DNA of 64,000 bases from HGM04593 sp045630965 (GTDB lineage: Bacteria > Bacteroidota > Bacteroidia > Bacteroidales > Bacteroidaceae): assembly GCA_045630965.1 (NCBI GenBank), contig JAZQTU010000030.1, positions 1 to 64,000 of the forward strand, given 5' to 3'. Shown here piece after piece: positions 60,228-64,000 of this stretch. The notes below the pieces were generated by a model, which was not told where the DNA came from, searched no databases, and saw only the letters and a list, made by a program, of their open reading frames with translations. Both the position numbers and the translations under genes were made by a program. Within the stretch, counting starts at the first letter, position 1; every line of letters begins with the position of its first letter.

Positions 60228-61259
60228 TCATTCAGTCAACTGCTTTTTATATTTTCTTATTGCTTTTCCGAACAAGGCTACAGCTTCTGCCATAGTACAA
60301 TGCAGTTCACCGCCCGATGCATTCTTATGCCCACCTCCGTTAAAGAACTCTGCAGCAACCTCATTGCATGGAAAATCATCAACACTGCGCAACGAAACAT
60401 TTATCTTGCCGGGCTGCTCCTCGCGCAAGAAACAAGAGAAACGCATGCCCTTTATCTGCAATGGTTGATTGACAAGCCCCTCCGTATCACCCTTAACAGC
60501 AAAGAAACGCATCAATTCGTCATGCTCAAGAGTAAGCAAAGCCGCATTATGTTCTTTATACACTTTTAACTTACGATACATAACATACCCCCAAAGCCTC
60601 ATACGCGACATAGAACTGGTATAGAATACTTTACGATAAATCAAATCCTTATCAATTCCTTTTTCGAGCAATGCAGCAATAATAAGATAGATATCCTTGC
60701 GTGCCGAAGCATATGCAAAGGCACCGGTATCAGTCATCATACCCGTGTATACACACTGAGCCATTTCAAATGTGACAGCATTATCACCCGACAACCCCTC
60801 AACAAGCCTATATACAAGTTCCGAAGTAGAACATGCAGCAGGAAAAGAGACCTTAACGGCAAATTCATCCGAAGGATAAGGATGGTGATCCACAAGCACC
60901 ATAGGTGCATTATTGCCAGCTACAGCCACTCCTACATCACCTATGCGTGAAAGAGTATTGAAATCAAGACAGAAAAAGGCTTTTGCCGAAGTAATCACAT
61001 CACATGCACGCTCTTTTTCCACATCATACAAAATAACATTCTCCACTCCTGGCAACCATGACAGGAATTCCGGAAACAGATTCGGAAGCACTACCGTCAC
61101 ATTCTTTCCCAAGCCTTTCAAATAGTGATACAGAGCTAGAGATGAACCAACAGCATCACCATCCGGGTTCTTGTGAGAGAGTATCACGATATTGTCGCTG
61201 CCAGATATTATCTGTTCTACAGCATTCAAGCTATCCTGAGGTATTATTTGTTCAAGCAT
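60228..61259 (-). CDS. nrnA: DHH-family phosphoesterase (NrnA-type oligoribonuclease/pAp phosphatase)
   Basis: 343 residues from MLEQIIPQD. DHH domain with HKNPDGDAVGSSLAL (metal Asp pair), CLDFNTLSRIGD, VLVDHHPYPSDE (DHH motif), and DTGAFAYAS; C-terminal DHHA1 domain ends in FFNGGGHKNASGGEL (GGGH). NrnA degrades nanoRNA and 3'-phosphoadenosine 5'-phosphate in the cytoplasm. The longer frame to 61316 overlaps comEC by far more than needed; chosen start leaves a 13-bp gap. Confidence 0.92.
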   Translation of the reverse strand: MLEQIIPQDSLNAVEQIISGSDNIVILSHKNPDGDAVGSSLALYHYLKGLGKNVTVVLPNLFPEFLSWLPGVENVILYDVEKERACDVITSAKAFFCLDFNTLSRIGDVGVAVAGNNAPMVLVDHHPYPSDEFAVKVSFPAACSTSELVYRLVEGLSGDNAVTFEMAQCVYTGMMTDTGAFAYASARKDIYLIIAALLEKGIDKDLIYRKVFYTSSMSRMRLWGYVMYRKLKVYKEHNAALLTLEHDELMRFFAVKGDTEGLVNQPLQIKGMRFSCFLREEQPGKINVSLRSVDDFPCNEVAAEFFNGGGHKNASGGELHCTMAEAVALFGKAIRKYKKQLTE

Positions 61260-61272
61260 ATCATATTTATTT

Positions 61273-63375
61273 TTAATTACACATTGATATAAGGTCAAAG
61301 CCTTCGTCTGTGGCAAGTATCTTTACTGCACCGGTCTGCGAGATATCAATAACATCTACTCCAAGTTCTGCATACTCACGCTTTATTCTTTCGCGGCTAT
61401 GTTTATAAAGAGAACCGTCAACAACGACACACGATGCAGGGTAGTATTCCACCAATTCACTTATCCTACCAAGAAACCCACGACACAACACAAGGAGATC
61501 CACCGGCACCGACTTCCCATTGTCACGCCAATGGGAATTATCCAGAAGTTTCACCGACAGACCTTCAAACACAAAACTGCCATCATAGTACTGTACAAGT
61601 GAATCATTATATTCCCAATCGACCCATTGCGGAGTTGACAACATTTTCTCCTTTACATATGGGGTAGAAACATATTCGTATTCAGCATCGCATTGAGGTA
61701 TGGTCGATATAAGATAATTCTCGCCATGGTCAAAAACAAGATGCACCAACGGATTCTTATGGTTGTTGTATATAAGCATGTAATCCCCCTCTTCATCACT
61801 TTTTATTGCACAAAGGAATATGACAACAAAAAGAATTGCTGTGCATGATGAAAGCAAAAGAAGCCACCAACATTTCCTTAGCAGAGAAATTACAAAAAAG
61901 AGAGTAAGCAATGCAACACATGTTACACCCAAAAGCCCCAAATGAGGCAAGGCAAATGATGCGCCCGGCAAAGCAGCCAAACAACAGACACCCCAATTCA
62001 TCACCCCTACAACCCAACCGAGCGGATATGCCGCAATTCGTGCCAGAAATACAATTGGCGACAACAGCCACACCATTACAGCCAGCAACATGACAACAAA
62101 GGACAACGGCACAACAAAAAGGTTCGTAAGCAGGAAGTATAACGGAAAAACTCCAAAATGATACCACACGAAAGGCAATGTACCCAATTGAGCCACAAGT
62201 GACAGAATGAGCAGATTCATCAGATAAGAATACAGAACTCCGCGCTTATGAACTTCAAGAAGATTCTGAAGATAGGGAACAAGCAACAGGATTGATAGCA
62301 CAGCTGCAAATGACAACTGAAAACTGACATCGAACAACAGATGAGGTGAAAAAAGAAGCATCACAATTGCCGCAAATGAGAGCGAGTTCAAAGGTGAAGA
62401 ATCATTGCCGACAAGACGACCCAAAGAGATGAGCATAAACAATATGGTAGCTCTGACGACAGAAGGTGAAAGTCCTGCCACGAAAGCAAAGCCCCACAAG
62501 GCTGTAACTACCACAATCTCTCGTAAGAACCTATAGACAGGCTTATGTCCCCACACTGGAAAGAAAAAAGTCAACAGCATGTACAGAATTCCCAGATGTA
62601 ACCCTGACAAGGCAAGTATATGACTTGCCCCTGCTGCAGAATAGTTTTCTTTCAATTCTTGAGGAAAATCACGTTTTTCGCCTAATGTAAGCGCCGACAG
62701 CAGAGCCAACCGTTCGTCGGCAAAACCCAGCCTTTCATAAAAGGATATAACCTTTGCGCGTAATGCCAACGCACACGTCTGAACACTCTTTTTCCCAGAC
62801 GATACAATATTCCATTTGCCATCGGGCACGAAAGAGGTACCAGTAATACCCTTAATATAATAATACTCCTCAATATTGAACTCTTCCGGATTACCCTGAT
62901 TCTTTGGATTCAATATTTTCCCCTCAAAAGCTATAACATCACCAGCCGTAAGTTGTTCAGCTTCTACCGTGTGTGGAAAATAAAGATAAACAAGCCCATT
63001 GGAACGTTCTGCCAAAGAATCGCCAGACAATGACAGACTGGCAAGTACCTTGATATTGGTCCCACGTACAGCCGGAACCTCGACAAGTTGCGCAAGACAT
63101 TCATGCTTCCCTTCGTCCCACTGCGGTGCCTTACACGCACTCTGCTGACGCTCCGCAAAGAGTCCGACAGAAAACATCATTACCGTTACCCCCACGCCGA
63201 ACAGCCACTTGGGTGCAATACGCATCATACCCAGGAATATTGCCGCAACAGAGAATGCAAAAAGAGCGACGGCATACAATGTACCCACATTGCATGCCCA
63301 TCCCAAAGCGATACCCAACATAAGAGGTATCGCAAGTCTTAAAAGCGGATTACGGTAAAGGATGTTTTCACCCAT
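61273..63375 (-). CDS. comEC: ComEC/Rec2-family DNA-uptake channel protein
   Basis: 700 residues. N-terminal hydrophobic DUF4131 region (about 1-170) with an OB-like external part, then the Competence channel domain with about 8 helices (about 220-510: NYSAAGASHILALSGLHLGILY, LSPSVVRATILFMLISLG). The C-terminal 170 residues resemble the position of the metallo-beta-lactamase domain of ComEC but show no HxHxDH motif, so nuclease activity is unlikely. Between rpe (11-bp gap) and nrnA, as one leftward operon. Confidence 0.88.
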   Translation of the reverse strand: MGENILYRNPLLRLAIPLMLGIALGWACNVGTLYAVALFAFSVAAIFLGMMRIAPKWLFGVGVTVMMFSVGLFAERQQSACKAPQWDEGKHECLAQLVEVPAVRGTNIKVLASLSLSGDSLAERSNGLVYLYFPHTVEAEQLTAGDVIAFEGKILNPKNQGNPEEFNIEEYYYIKGITGTSFVPDGKWNIVSSGKKSVQTCALALRAKVISFYERLGFADERLALLSALTLGEKRDFPQELKENYSAAGASHILALSGLHLGILYMLLTFFFPVWGHKPVYRFLREIVVVTALWGFAFVAGLSPSVVRATILFMLISLGRLVGNDSSPLNSLSFAAIVMLLFSPHLLFDVSFQLSFAAVLSILLLVPYLQNLLEVHKRGVLYSYLMNLLILSLVAQLGTLPFVWYHFGVFPLYFLLTNLFVVPLSFVVMLLAVMVWLLSPIVFLARIAAYPLGWVVGVMNWGVCCLAALPGASFALPHLGLLGVTCVALLTLFFVISLLRKCWWLLLLSSCTAILFVVIFLCAIKSDEEGDYMLIYNNHKNPLVHLVFDHGENYLISTIPQCDAEYEYVSTPYVKEKMLSTPQWVDWEYNDSLVQYYDGSFVFEGLSVKLLDNSHWRDNGKSVPVDLLVLCRGFLGRISELVEYYPASCVVVDGSLYKHSRERIKREYAELGVDVIDISQTGAVKILATDEGFDLISMCN

Positions 63376-63386
63376 TCAACAATATC

Positions 63387-64000
63387 TTACATTTCGCGCA
63401 ATGCAGAGATTACCGCATGCGGATCGGGAGCCTTGAATACGGCATTACCGGCTACAAGAGCATCAGAGCCTGCAGCAGCCAGAAGCTTACCGGTCTCCAC
63501 ATTCACGCCACCGTCAACCTCTATAAGCGCCTTTGAACCGGTTGTATCAATGAGCTCACGAAGTTCGTGCACCTTATTCACTGTATGAGGAATAAACTTT
63601 TGACCACCAAATCCCGGGTTAACGCTCATGAGAAGCACGAGATCAAGCTCGTGTATAATATCCTTGAGCATACACACCGGAGTCGAAGGATTCAGCGTTA
63701 CGCCAGCCATCATTCCAGCGTCCTTTATTTGAGTAACAGCACGATGAAGGTGTGTACATGCCTCATAATGAATATTCATTATACGTGCATTAAGTTCCTT
63801 GACAGCCGGCAGATAGTTCATTGGATTAACCACCATAAGATGTACATCAAGCGGTTTCTCGCAAAGTTCAGCAACATATTTGAGCACCGGAGGTCCAAAA
63901 GAAAGGTTAGGAACAAACACACCGTCCATTATATCGATGTGCAACCACTCACATTCACTCTTGTTAATCATTTCCAGGTCGTTCTGCAAGTTGCCGAAGT
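63387..64000 (-). CDS. rpe: ribulose-phosphate 3-epimerase (partial, N terminus beyond window)
   Basis: Interconverts ribulose 5-phosphate and xylulose 5-phosphate. About 204 of roughly 215 residues are visible; the frame continues through the right edge (FGNLQNDLE upstream of the first visible TTG). Metal and catalytic segments WLHIDIMDGVFVPN, HLMVVNP, VTLNPSTP, LMSVNPGFGGQKFIP and IEVDGGV are intact. First visible gene of the leftward rpe-comEC-nrnA run. Confidence 0.95.
   Translation of the reverse strand, partial: FGNLQNDLEMINKSECEWLHIDIMDGVFVPNLSFGPPVLKYVAELCEKPLDVHLMVVNPMNYLPAVKELNARIMNIHYEACTHLHRAVTQIKDAGMMAGVTLNPSTPVCMLKDIIHELDLVLLMSVNPGFGGQKFIPHTVNKVHELRELIDTTGSKALIEVDGGVNVETGKLLAAAGSDALVAGNAVFKAPDPHAVISALREM

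Overview
The window is a chromosomal segment of a Bacteroidales bacterium, most likely Bacteroidaceae or Prevotellaceae. The evidence is the promoter type (repeated TAnnTTTG/TAnnTTCG -7 boxes with few Shine-Dalgarno sequences), many lipoproteins, and lineage-typical genes: the RprX/RprY two-component pair, an EF-G2-type elongation factor paralog, a DUF4827 lipoprotein beside glmM, an OmpH-family lipoprotein and a ComEC without a nuclease motif. About 60 protein genes and seven tRNA genes fill it. I see no rRNA, CRISPR array, insertion sequence, integrase or prophage. The last gene (rpe) runs off the right edge.

Left part (1-13 kb): tsaD and a phosphohexomutase, then a leftward run of a C69 dipeptidase, an M23 peptidase, a family 2 glycosyltransferase and a polysaccharide flippase. 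Facing away from the flippase are three rightward glycosyltransferase genes with tight or overlapping junctions. Together these five genes form a small surface-glycan locus without a recognisable polymerase. It ends at a tRNA-Ser/tRNA-Glu/tRNA-Glu operon.

Middle left (13-26 kb): a FemAB/GNAT-like gene, guanine deaminase, nadC, rlmH, a beta-helix lipoprotein, an M20C dipeptidase, a small membrane protein plus OmpH lipoprotein, aspA, initiator tRNA, a TetR regulator overlapping a pseudouridine synthase gene, three tandem tRNA-Asn genes and an S41 protease.

Centre (26-37 kb): a long rightward information and Fe-S operon, rimP-nusA-infB-cvpA-sufB-sufC-sufD-sufS-rnhB, whose leader carries an intrinsic-terminator-like hairpin between the promoter and rimP. 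Small membrane proteins (TM2 zinc ribbon, DUF2752) follow.

Right part (37-64 kb): envelope lipoproteins and peptidases (SPOR, M64), a DnaJ-type chaperone convergent with tspO, a cytosolic 5'-nucleotidase, a HAD phosphatase, an S9 peptidase with an MFS transporter (a plausible peptide-use pair), umuDC, the rpsF-rpsR-rplI operon, rprXY, the EF-G2-like gene with a possible leader peptide, hemW, and a leftward group rpe-comEC-nrnA-DUF4827-glmM.

Most of the window is conserved housekeeping sequence. The most unusual signals are regulatory: the rimP leader hairpin, the short ORF touching the EF-G2 start, a perfect palindrome at the tetR promoter, palindromic terminators shared by convergent coding ends, and an unexplained structured 150-bp segment beside nadC.
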